In this document: piece after piece, positions 1 through 5,390 of the stretch
How positions within the stretch are numbered: position 1 is the first letter of the stretch
Layout: the number at the start of each line of letters is the position of its first letter
From: Chloroflexota bacterium
GTDB taxonomy: Bacteria > Chloroflexota > Dehalococcoidia > GIF9 > AB-539-J10
Direction of reading: 5' to 3'
Length of the DNA: 5,390 nt
Assembly (NCBI GenBank): GCA_015222295.1
Contig: JADFUZ010000082.1
Coordinates: 1-5,390 of the forward strand
Notes under the pieces: generated by a model
What the model was told of the DNA's origin: nothing
Seen by the model: only the letters and a program-made list of their open reading frames with translations
The model's database searches: none
Program-made: the position numbers and the translations under genes

Positions 1-179
1 GATTGTTGACCTGTCAGGTCGACAGGGGCAGCCTGTATCTCCCGGTGCAATAGGGTTATTGCGTTGCGGATGTTAATGGCATGGCCTTCAATGCTGTGCC
101 GCCAGGCGCTGCTAGCCATCCCCATCCAAGCGAGGGCTGTCCTTGCTCCTACAAGTCCCTTTGTCCGTTTTAGCTCTTC
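1..179 (-). other. Noncanonical DHp-like helix region of a probable histidine kinase (partial)
   Basis: Residues 1738-1796. After the last GAF helix the chain continues as 'EELKRTKGLVGARTALAW', then 'MGMASSAWRHSIEGHAIN' and a further amphipathic helix 'IRNAITLLHREI'. I recognise this style of ending from GAF-rich bacterial sensor kinases. There, a W-x-H segment replaces the standard H-E-x-R-T-P-L phosphoacceptor motif and an HATPase domain follows. Candidate phosphoacceptors are H1765 (codon 96-98) and H1770 (codon 81-83). The ATP-binding N, G1 and G2 boxes are not in the window, so kinase function is inferred. It could instead be a degenerate dimerisation helix feeding another output domain. 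Confidence 0.6.
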
Positions 180-3100
180 GTACTGGCTGGCTCTCTCGAT
201 AGCCACCGCTGCCTGGCTGGCGAGCGCCTCCAATAGCCTCACCTGGCGGTTGGAGAACTGACGAGGCTCGGAGCTGTTGACATAGAGCACGCCAATTGGC
301 TCTTCACGGCTCACCAGTGGCACACCAACTAGAGCCCGGCGTTCCTTCTCAATGGCGACGGGGCTGACACGTGGATCTTCGAGGGTGTCAGAAATGACAA
401 TGGGTCTTAGTTCGTCAATGATGGCTCGGGCTATACCTCCCTCTCGCCGCGCGCGGCTCCGATACGGCTGCAAGGTTCGATTCGGCTCGGTAGTAGTGAG
501 GGTGCGAGTGAATGCCTTCGTTTGTGAGTCCCAGAACAGAATGCTGCCGGAGTCTGTGTCGGTTAACTTCATAGCTTCCATCATCAAGACATTCAATACC
601 TCCTCGAGGTCAAGAGTGCCAGCAAGCGAAGTCGCAACCTGTTGTAAGGCCTGAGATTCCTCCAGCCGCTCAGTTGCCTGCTGATATAGCCGAGCGTTCT
701 GGATAGCAATGGCCACCTGGCTAGCCAGGGCATCCAGAGCCCGTTGATCCTCCTCATCAAAGGCATCGTTCTCAGGATGCTCCACGTTGATGACACCGAC
801 AACCTGCTCCCCCAACTGGATAGGCACGCCCAGTTGTGAGCGGACGCGGGGGTCGGTCTCAATGTAATCGGGATCCTCAAGCACGTCTCGCACCAGTTGG
901 GACTGACAGGTCACGACGACTCTCCCTGTTATCCCTATGGGCACGTCCTCTTCTAGGTCTATCTCAGGAACCCTATCCTGGAGTCTAGCCAGCATCTCAG
1001 AGGGGTGAGCAGCGACAAACCTGATACGGTTTCCGTCCACCAAGGCCAGGTGGCTGAAGTGCGTCTTTTCTCCACGAGGCTCAGTTAGTCGCCAGGCCTG
1101 TTCGACGATATGATGGAGGATCTCATTAAGTGTCAAAGTACTAGTCACAGCCCGACCTGCCTCGTAGAGAGTCTCCAAAGCGGTCGCTCGCCTAGTCGCC
1201 TCCTCGTACAATTGGGCATTGCGGATGGTCACGGCAGCCTGCTGAGCGAAGAGTTCAGCGGCTTGCCTCTCTTCGTCAGTGAAGCGGTGAGCAGAACGAT
1301 AGTTAACAAAGAGAATCCCTACCACTTCCTCGCCAATCTTCAGTAGGATGCCTGCAGAAGACTCAATTCCCTCTCGAACAACAAAATTGCCCGCCCCCAA
1401 GATGGGATCCTCAGTGGAGCAAAAAGTAAAACGTGAGAGGCCATGTTTCAAGAGTTTCCTTATCACCGAGTGCTCGCCAAGCAAGTCTATTTGTAACCTT
1501 CTCTCTTGGCTAACAAGCTGCCAATCTGCCTGCTCTTGAGGCTTGTGCAACTCCCCAACCACAACGGATGGATAGCTAATGTCGCGCCTCTCTTGGTCAC
1601 AAGTGTACAGTGACACAACATCACAGTCGATCGTCTCTTTGACACTCTGGGCTATGACTTCCAAAGCTGGATAGAGTTCACCTTCAGCAGTTACTACTTC
1701 TCCCGCCTTCAACAATCCCTCTCTCAGGCGAAACTGTCTGGCGTTCTGGATAGCAATGGCCGCGTAGTTAGCGAAAATCGTGGCCAGTTCCTTCTCCTTC
1801 TCCTCAAACCGACGTGGCTCGTCCTTACCGTAGACATTCAGAATGCCGATTAACTCATTGCCAATCGTGAGCGGAGTGGCCAACACAGTGTACAGCTTCT
1901 CGCCGTGGACAAGCTCCGCCTCACCTATTGGCTCGCAATGGATATCGAATATCTGTGGACCTAGTCCCCTATCTCTGATGAGTTCATCCACTTTGCTGCG
2001 AGCAATCCGCTGCTTTTGCCGATATTCGTCCCCCAAACCAAATGCGGCCCGAATGACCAGGTTCTCCTGACGCTCATCCCACAGCATCAGGCTGGTGGCT
2101 GGAGCACTGAAGATATCCGCTGCCTTGTCAGTGATCATCGGTAAGAGGTCATCCAACTCGAGTACGGCACTCACCGCTGCCGAAGTGGCTTGAATGGCCT
2201 TCAGTGCTTGCCCGTGTCGTTGCTCCGCTTGATACAACTGTGCATTTCGAATAGCGACGGCTGCTTGGTTGGCGAATAGTCTGATACTTGTGAGTTCATC
2301 GTTCGTAAAGCGGTGTCTCGAACGATAGTTTATGAATACCACCCCGACGGTCATACCCTTAATCTTAAGTGGAATGCCTACGCATGATTTTACTCGCTCT
2401 TCTCGAACGAAGCGCCCTCTCATCACTTCATCAGAGGGAGCATCTTCCGCAACATGGAGTCTATCCAGTCCGAGGACCTTCCAGACTGCCGTGCCCTTCC
2501 GAGCCTCACTGAGCCGCCTTATCGGTTCTTCGTTCCATACGCCAGCCATCGCGGGTGGATGACCGAACTGTCCCGTCTCGGGACTATAGGGATACAACGT
2601 CACTGTATCCGCGTCAAGGACTGTTGCCGTCTCTCGGACAATAGAGCGTAGAGTCTTTCCAAGGTCTTCAACGACGGTCACTTCAGCGATCAGGGCTGCA
2701 GCTTCTCGTGCGATGTTTAGTTGTTTGAGCAGCCTAGCTTTCTTGAGGACCAATGCTGCGTGACTGGCAAAGGTCTCCAGCGTCCTCTTATCCTCCTCCC
2801 CGAAACTTCGAGGAGAGTTGTAGTTCACGTACAGGACTCCGAGCTCTTCATTGCCAACCTTCAATGCTACTCCTTGGAAGCTCTTTACACCAAGACTGTA
2901 TAGGAACTCCAAGGTTGAGGGGCCCATGAAGTCATATTGTGGATCGGAGATGTCCGTGACGCCGACCAACCCCTGGTCCATCACTGTGTCAGCGGTACCG
3001 CGTTTCTTGGGCTCTTTCTTCCGAAATCTTTCCAACTCATCTCCGGGAATACCACATGCCACTAGCTCTTTGGGGATGAATTCGTTGCGAACGCTATCAT

Positions 3101-5390
3101 AGGACCAGATTGCTGAGGAGTCCGCTTGCAACACTTTCCGAGCACTGTCCGCGATTCGTTGCAGAACTTGGCGTAGATCAAGGGGTCCAGCCATAGCCTC
3201 GGCCGCCTGGCGCATCTGCTCCAGTTCCTGCATCCGCCGGGCGTTGTCATAGGCTATTGCCGCCTGGTTGGCATAGAGGTGCAGGGCCTCAATCTCGGCC
3301 GGCAGAAACCGGTGCGGAGCCTCGAATTGTATCCACATCACACCGATTGTCTTGTCCCTCAGGTTGAGCGGCACGCAAGCGGCGGCTCCGACACCATCTT
3401 GGAGCATCCAAGGATTTACCGTATCGCTCTTTGCCTCCACATTTTCAATGATGCGAGATGTTCCTGAACGCACCACCTGAACAGAAATACCGTCTGGCCT
3501 GATCCAGGTGGCAATGTCCGGTCTCTTGTCAAAACCCAGTGCAGCCAACTCTATGGGCTCTTCCATTTCAGTGATTCGAATCACTTCAGCGCGACATCCC
3601 CCAAGAGCACGATGGGCCTTTTGAACAATGACATCCAGGATGCGCTCTGGGTCCATCGTGGAGATGATGGCGCTGCTCCCTTCATACAGTGACTGGAGCG
3701 TCTGAAGCCCTGCTTGGGCTTCCTGATAGAGTTGGGCATTCTTGATGGCGGTGGCCACTTGGCTGGCCAGCGCTCGGAAGACATTTCTTACGACTGGGCT
3801 AAAGGCATGGGGAACATAGCTCTGGATGGAAATCACGCCAATGATGTCCTCGCCTGCTTTCAGGGGCAGAAACAGGCAGGACACGCAAGGCTCTCCAACT
3901 AGCTTAGGCTGCACTCCCAGCAATTCCTGTACTTCCCATCCCTCTTCCTCGCTAGCCCAGTGGAGATCTTGCCCCTTCTTCACAACATGGCCTGTTGTCC
4001 CCCATTGGCTTAGATCATCGAGTGAATACTCTGAAATATGGACAGGTTGATCTTTGTCATACGCCAGGGGGAAGTACACTTTGTTGGCCAGTCTATCATA
4101 CAACGCGACGAAGAAGGTCGAGATATCAAATTGTTCCTTGACAAATTGCCAGACAAGGTCAAGTTGGTCGTCCAACTTGAAGGTTTTGGCGAGATTTTTG
4201 CTGACCTTCACCAAAGCATCCATATGTCGGGTATAAGCCTGGAGCTCCTTGAAGGATTGTGCATTGGCAATGGCGATGGCCGCCTGATCAGCCAGCATGA
4301 CCACCAGGTTTAGATCTTCCTCGGTGAAGGTGGAGTCGTCCACCGTGTTGACGGCGGTGAGGGTTCCTATCACCTCCCCTCTGACCAGTAAGGGAGCCAC
4401 GATCAAAGATTTCGTGTTGAACTGCTTGGCCCTCTCGAGGGCTATGCCCGTGTTCCTGGGATCCTTTTGGGCGTCCGCAACCAGCGCCGGCCTCTCCTCC
4501 CGCAACACCCAGCCACTGACACCCTCCTCGAACTCCTTGAAGGTGAAGCTCTCCAGATGCTCGCGGCTGTAACTGTAGCCGGTAGCCTTGAGGAGACGGT
4601 GCTCCTCCACATCAACAAGGAGGAAGAGACTCCTCTTGGCCCCCACCAGGTGAACGATATGTTCAGCGATAGACTCCAGAATCCGGTCCAGTTCCAGGTC
4701 GGAGGTTATCTCCTCACCGATCTTGTGGAGGATCCTGAGTCTTTCAGCGTGTTCCTTTGCCTTCTCATAGAGCCCTGCGTTCTCGATAGCCATAGCCGCC
4801 TGAGTGGCCATCAATTCACACAGACGTATCTCCTCCGGAGTGAAACGCCGCCGCTCCTCTGTGGAGTCTAGGCCGATAGTGCCTACGACTTCTCCCTTAA
4901 CGATTAAAGGAGCGATCAGGATGGATTTTATGCCTCGTAACCTGACCACATCTCGAATGGCGATAGTCAGAGGGTCGGTCTCGGCATCATAGATGGCCAA
5001 AGGCTCCTTAGTGGCCAGAATACGGTCGATGGAGGGATTTCCGCACAAAAAGATGCGAACCTTTGCTGCCGTGTTGTCCGGTGCCTCCTGGTACTCGGCG
5101 GCCACATAGCCGTACTCTCGGGCTTCGTCGAAGAGAACGACGCCGCTCTGCTTCACCCCTATCACCTTAGCCATTTCGTTGACGATGGTCTGCAGGATGC
5201 GTTCAAGCTCTAAGGTGGAACTGACTGCCTGTCCCACCTCTAGCATGGCCTCCGCCTCCTCGGCCCTGCGTCTTTCCTCTTCGTAGAGTTGGGCGTTCTC
5301 AAGAGCGATGGCCGCCTGCCCGGCCAGCAATTGCAAAATCCGCTGTTCATGCATGCCGAAGGCTTCCTGCCGGGTGCTGTAGGCATACAA
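1..5390 (-). CDS. Giant tandem-GAF signalling protein, probable sensor histidine kinase (internal fragment, both ends missing)
   Basis: One stop-free frame runs the full window: 1796 complete codons from 5390 down to 3, plus two bases of the next codon. No start or stop codon of the gene is present, so the true protein is longer than 1796 residues. Residue 1 here means the codon at 5388-5390. The chain holds the end of one GAF domain (residues 1-36), ten complete GAF domains (about 50-1737) and a kinase-like helical segment (1738-1796). GAF domains are cytoplasmic small-molecule or protein-binding sensor modules, and arrays of them usually feed a C-terminal output domain through coiled-coil linkers. 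No membrane helix or signal peptide is visible, which suggests a cytoplasmic protein. The ligand or ligands cannot be inferred. Internal Met codons such as M13 lie inside conserved domains and are not credible starts. Coding identity is very secure; the histidine kinase assignment is an inference from the C-terminal segment. Confidence 0.95.
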   Translation of the reverse strand, partial: MYAYSTRQEAFGMHEQRILQLLAGQAAIALENAQLYEEERRRAEEAEAMLEVGQAVSSTLELERILQTIVNEMAKVIGVKQSGVVLFDEAREYGYVAAEYQEAPDNTAAKVRIFLCGNPSIDRILATKEPLAIYDAETDPLTIAIRDVVRLRGIKSILIAPLIVKGEVVGTIGLDSTEERRRFTPEEIRLCELMATQAAMAIENAGLYEKAKEHAERLRILHKIGEEITSDLELDRILESIAEHIVHLVGAKRSLFLLVDVEEHRLLKATGYSYSREHLESFTFKEFEEGVSGWVLREERPALVADAQKDPRNTGIALERAKQFNTKSLIVAPLLVRGEVIGTLTAVNTVDDSTFTEEDLNLVVMLADQAAIAIANAQSFKELQAYTRHMDALVKVSKNLAKTFKLDDQLDLVWQFVKEQFDISTFFVALYDRLANKVYFPLAYDKDQPVHISEYSLDDLSQWGTTGHVVKKGQDLHWASEEEGWEVQELLGVQPKLVGEPCVSCLFLPLKAGEDIIGVISIQSYVPHAFSPVVRNVFRALASQVATAIKNAQLYQEAQAGLQTLQSLYEGSSAIISTMDPERILDVIVQKAHRALGGCRAEVIRITEMEEPIELAALGFDKRPDIATWIRPDGISVQVVRSGTSRIIENVEAKSDTVNPWMLQDGVGAAACVPLNLRDKTIGVMWIQFEAPHRFLPAEIEALHLYANQAAIAYDNARRMQELEQMRQAAEAMAGPLDLRQVLQRIADSARKVLQADSSAIWSYDSVRNEFIPKELVACGIPGDELERFRKKEPKKRGTADTVMDQGLVGVTDISDPQYDFMGPSTLEFLYSLGVKSFQGVALKVGNEELGVLYVNYNSPRSFGEEDKRTLETFASHAALVLKKARLLKQLNIAREAAALIAEVTVVEDLGKTLRSIVRETATVLDADTVTLYPYSPETGQFGHPPAMAGVWNEEPIRRLSEARKGTAVWKVLGLDRLHVAEDAPSDEVMRGRFVREERVKSCVGIPLKIKGMTVGVVFINYRSRHRFTNDELTSIRLFANQAAVAIRNAQLYQAEQRHGQALKAIQATSAAVSAVLELDDLLPMITDKAADIFSAPATSLMLWDERQENLVIRAAFGLGDEYRQKQRIARSKVDELIRDRGLGPQIFDIHCEPIGEAELVHGEKLYTVLATPLTIGNELIGILNVYGKDEPRRFEEKEKELATIFANYAAIAIQNARQFRLREGLLKAGEVVTAEGELYPALEVIAQSVKETIDCDVVSLYTCDQERRDISYPSVVVGELHKPQEQADWQLVSQERRLQIDLLGEHSVIRKLLKHGLSRFTFCSTEDPILGAGNFVVREGIESSAGILLKIGEEVVGILFVNYRSAHRFTDEERQAAELFAQQAAVTIRNAQLYEEATRRATALETLYEAGRAVTSTLTLNEILHHIVEQAWRLTEPRGEKTHFSHLALVDGNRIRFVAAHPSEMLARLQDRVPEIDLEEDVPIGITGRVVVTCQSQLVRDVLEDPDYIETDPRVRSQLGVPIQLGEQVVGVINVEHPENDAFDEEDQRALDALASQVAIAIQNARLYQQATERLEESQALQQVATSLAGTLDLEEVLNVLMMEAMKLTDTDSGSILFWDSQTKAFTRTLTTTEPNRTLQPYRSRARREGGIARAIIDELRPIVISDTLEDPRVSPVAIEKERRALVGVPLVSREEPIGVLYVNSSEPRQFSNRQVRLLEALASQAAVAIERASQYEELKRTKGLVGARTALAWMGMASSAWRHSIEGHAINIRNAITLLHREIQAAPVDLTGQQ
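180..647 (-). other. GAF10 domain (last, output-proximal)
   Basis: Residues 1582-1737. It opens with 'GTLDLEEVLNVLMMEA', then 'TDTDSGSILFWDSQT'. The loop 'GGIARAIIDELRPIVISD' with 'TLEDPRV' is a standard GAF segment. 'LVGVPLVSREEPIGVLYV' and 'SSEPRQFSNRQVRLL' lead into the terminal helix 'LASQAAVAIERASQY'. It is the last GAF domain before the kinase-like helices, with 39 residues from its conserved Gln (1726) to the candidate phosphoacceptor His1765. Its state would therefore be expected to couple most directly to the output. Confidence 0.92.
684..1178 (-). other. GAF9 domain (canonical GITGRVV type)
   Basis: Residues 1405-1569. It opens with 'STLTLNEILHHIVEQA'. GITGRVV at 1486-1492 is the classic GAF loop, and 'SQLVRDVLEDPDYIETDP' follows. 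C1495 occupies a position that in relatives I recall is usually Gly. 'VRSQLGVPIQLGEQVVGV' and 'NVEHPENDAFDEEDQRAL' are typical of the GAF family adjacent to kinase cores. The terminal helix is 'LASQVAIAIQNARLY'. This is a complete and confidently assigned copy. Confidence 0.92.
1206..1715 (-). other. GAF8 domain (NYRS-HRFT subtype)
   Basis: Residues 1226-1395, the longest copy at about 170 residues. The opening helix lacks the standard motif ('TAEGELYPALEVIAQSV'). 'CDVVSLYTCDQERRD' and 'PSVVVGELHKPQEQ' correspond to the first strands. 'SVIRKLLKHGLSRFTF' and 'NFVVREGIESSAGILLKI' precede 'VGILFVNYRSAHRFT', in which NYRSAHRFT lies at 1363-1371. The terminal helix 'FAQQAAVTIRNAQLY' is standard. 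Over the last 41 residues about 26 match GAF6 by eye, the closest pair in the array that I found. Confidence 0.88.
1731..2204 (-). other. GAF7 domain
   Basis: Residues 1063-1220. It opens with 'VLELDDLLPMITDKA', then 'TSLMLWDERQENLVIRA'. The strands 'LYTVLATPLTIGNELIGIL' are followed by the turn 'YGKDEPRRFEEKEKE', which is more charged than in other copies. The terminal helix is 'FANYAAIAIQNARQF', with Tyr1209 where Gln is usual. The DNA coding this helix shares a 21-base identical run with GAF9. The fold assignment is firm from strand pattern and spacing. Confidence 0.87.
2232..2699 (-). other. GAF6 domain (NYRS-HRFT subtype)
   Basis: Residues 898-1053. The opening helix 'TVVEDLGKTLRSIV' is a weak version of the common motif. 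'LDADTVTLYPYSPETGQF' and a Pro-rich turn follow, then 'RFVREERVKSCVGIPLKI'. The strand and turn 'VGVVFINYRSRHRFT' includes NYRSRHRFT at 1021-1029 and is shared closely with GAF8. The terminal helix is the standard 'FANQAAVAIRNAQLY'. This looks like a recognisable GAF subtype found repeatedly in bacterial multi-GAF kinases; its ligand is not known to me. Confidence 0.88.
2727..3215 (-). other. GAF5 domain, divergent terminal helix
   Basis: Residues 726-888. It opens with 'PLDLRQVLQRIADSA', then 'SSAIWSYDSVRNEFIP'. An unusually basic loop 'RFRKKEPKKRGT' lies at 788-799. 'GLVGVTDISDPQYDF' and 'GVKSFQGVALKVGNEELGV' with 'LYVNYNSPRSFGEEDKRT' are recognisable GAF strands. The terminal helix is degenerate: His877 stands where Gln is usual, and 'ALVLKKARLLKQ' replaces 'A-I-A-I-x-N-A-x-L-Y'. 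The fold is still clearly GAF, but contacts at this end of the domain are probably altered. Confidence 0.85.
3231..3689 (-). other. GAF4 domain
   Basis: Residues 568-720. It opens with 'STMDPERILDVIVQKA'. The middle part 'GISVQVVRSGTSRIIENV' matches the GAF loop region. 'GVGAAACVPLNLRDKTIGV' gives the paired strands, with C672 just before the 'V-P-L' strand and RDKTIG in place of the usual G-E-x-V-G. 'APHRFLPAEIEAL' and the helix 'YANQAAIAYDNARRM' close the domain. It is one of the shorter copies, with 165 residues between helices. The helix has Tyr-Asp in place of the usual Ile-(Glu/Gln/Arg). Confidence 0.88.
3726..4223 (-). other. GAF3 domain with CxxC motif
   Basis: Residues 390-555. The opening helix 'TFKLDDQLDLVWQFV' is a divergent form of the usual motif. 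The core strand 'TFFVALYDRLANKVYFPLAY' and the segment 'QWGTTGHVVKKGQDLHW' (W463, GTTGHV 464-469) replace the usual 'G-x-x-G-W-V'. An acidic, Trp-containing stretch 'HWASEEEGWEVQELLG' follows. Two cysteines, C502 and C505 (CVSC), sit immediately before the strand 'LFLPLKAGEDIIGVISI'. The terminal helix is 'ALASQVATAIKNAQLY'. At about 166 residues it is among the longer copies. Whether the cysteines bind metal, sense redox state or are incidental cannot be told from this sequence alone. Confidence 0.87.
4251..4730 (-). other. GAF2 domain
   Basis: Residues 221-380. The opening helix carries 'DLELDRILESIAEHIV'. The canonical GAF loop is very clear here: GVSGWV at 290-295, then 'REERPALVADAQKDP' ending with DAQKDP at 306-311. 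The next strands are 'SLIVAPLLVRGEVIGTLTAV' with GEVIG at 338-342, and 'TFTEEDLNLV' leads into the terminal helix 'LADQAAIAIANAQSF'. The distance from the previous domain is 172 residues, identical to the GAF0-GAF1 spacing. This is one of the most textbook copies in the array. Confidence 0.92.
4767..5243 (-). other. GAF1 domain
   Basis: Residues 50-208. It opens with 'TLELERILQTIV' at about 59-70, then a central strand region 'SGVVLFDEAREYGYV'. The loop 'ATKEPLAIYDAETDP' at 126-140 matches the common GAF 'x-T-x-x-P-L-x-x-x-D-x-x-x-D-P' segment. The strand pair 'SILIAPLIVKGEVVGTIGL' contains GEVVG at 166-170. The terminal helix 'LMATQAAMAIENAGLY' ends the domain. It looks like a complete, ordinary GAF fold. 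No bilin-type Cys context or cyclic-nucleotide NKFDE motif is apparent, so the ligand is unknown. Confidence 0.9.
5283..5390 (-). other. GAF0: C-terminal end of a GAF domain (cut by window edge)
   Basis: Residues 1-36 hold the last strand/turn and the terminal helix of a GAF domain. The turn 'YSTRQEAFGMHEQR' matches the usual position just before the last helix. The helix 'LLAGQAAIALENAQLY' carries the family signature with Gln25. It is followed at once by the linker 'EEERRRAEEAEA'. The remainder of this domain, and possibly more domains, lie beyond 5390. Confidence 0.85.

Larger units (their letters stand above)
180..5318 (-). repeat. Tandem GAF-domain repeat array with coiled-coil linkers
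   Basis: This is a protein-level repeat. The conserved Gln of the C-terminal helix, or its substitute, falls at residues 25, 197, 369, 544, 709, 877, 1042, 1209, 1384, 1558 and 1726. The spacings are 172, 172, 175, 165, 168, 165, 167, 175, 174 and 168 residues. Between copies lie short charged helices rich in E, R, Q and K, for example 'YEEERRRAEEAEAML' at 36-50. Each next copy then begins with an amphipathic helix carrying motifs such as TLELERIL, DLELDRIL, TMDPERIL, PLDLRQVL, VLELDDLL, TLTLNEIL and TLDLEEVL. This fits the known layout of signalling-helix linkers joining GAF domains in a parallel dimer. Most copies are quite divergent from one another, so the array is old or was assembled from several subtypes. 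Confidence 0.93.

Noticed and set aside
8..26. Short inverted repeats (5-base arms at 8-20; CCTGTC/GACAGG at 10-26) that could be a terminator stem or operator
   Set aside because: They lie inside the open frame, the stems are only 5-6 base pairs and no T-run follows, so chance within coding sequence is the simplest reading.
593..880. Minus-strand 95-codon open frame (also shorter ones at 3062-3250 and 3581-3784)
   Set aside because: They are on the coding strand but in the wrong phase, overlap well-conserved GAF domains completely and have no domain content.
3876..3887. Bilin (phytochrome or cyanobacteriochrome) attachment by the GAF3 cysteines
   Set aside because: The surrounding residues do not show the His-adjacent Cys or the conserved Asp motif expected of bilin-binding GAF domains.
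4038..4313. A 91-codon + strand frame with plausible-looking composition
   Set aside because: It mirrors the GAF2/GAF3 codons on the other strand. The Glu/Leu/Gln-rich minus-strand coding produces open antisense frames, and no protein family is evident.
4467..4871. A 134-codon open frame on the + strand
   Set aside because: It is fully antisense to GAF1/GAF2 coding sequence, shows no recognisable family, and the opposite strand has an unbroken, clearly homologous frame.
5352..5354. In-frame ATG (M13) as a possible gene start near the right edge
   Set aside because: It sits in the middle of the conserved end of a GAF domain and the frame stays open upstream to the window edge, so the start must lie beyond 5390.

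Overview
The whole window lies inside one protein-coding gene on the minus strand. Reading from 5390 down to 3 there is one open frame of 1796 codons with no stop. I followed it codon by codon, and the same domain pattern continues throughout without a frameshift. Neither the start nor the end of the gene is in the window. I see no intergenic gap, RNA gene, mobile element, CRISPR array, promoter or terminator.

The protein is a tandem array of GAF domains: ten complete copies (called GAF1 to GAF10 here) preceded by the last helix of an eleventh (GAF0). Each copy ends in a helix of the type 'A-x-Q-A-A-x-A-I-x-N-A-x-L-Y'. A short charged coiled-coil linker follows, and then the next copy opens with a motif of the type 'T-L-(E/D)-L-(E/D)-x-(I/V)-L'. 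The conserved Gln position recurs every 165 to 175 residues (mean about 170) over 1701 residues. After GAF10, near the + strand start of the window, comes a helical segment (W1763-R-H1765...G-H1770) that resembles the atypical dimerisation/phosphoacceptor region of GAF-rich sensor histidine kinases. The likely reading is the sensory part of a giant cytoplasmic multi-GAF signalling protein, probably a histidine kinase whose ATPase domain would lie just beyond position 1. I see no transmembrane segment or signal peptide in this part.

The organism cannot be fixed from one gene. GAF-array proteins with this style of domain and this 'WMGMASSAWRH' type of ending are, from general knowledge, common in Chloroflexota, Cyanobacteria and related environmental lineages. 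Base composition looks balanced to modestly GC-rich. A Chloroflexota-like or other large-genome environmental bacterium is the best guess, with low confidence.

Points of interest are the number of sensory domains in one chain, the noncanonical kinase-like end, a CxxC motif in GAF3, degenerate terminal helices in GAF5 and GAF7, a subtype shared by GAF5, GAF6 and GAF8, and short DNA-level direct repeats between domains.
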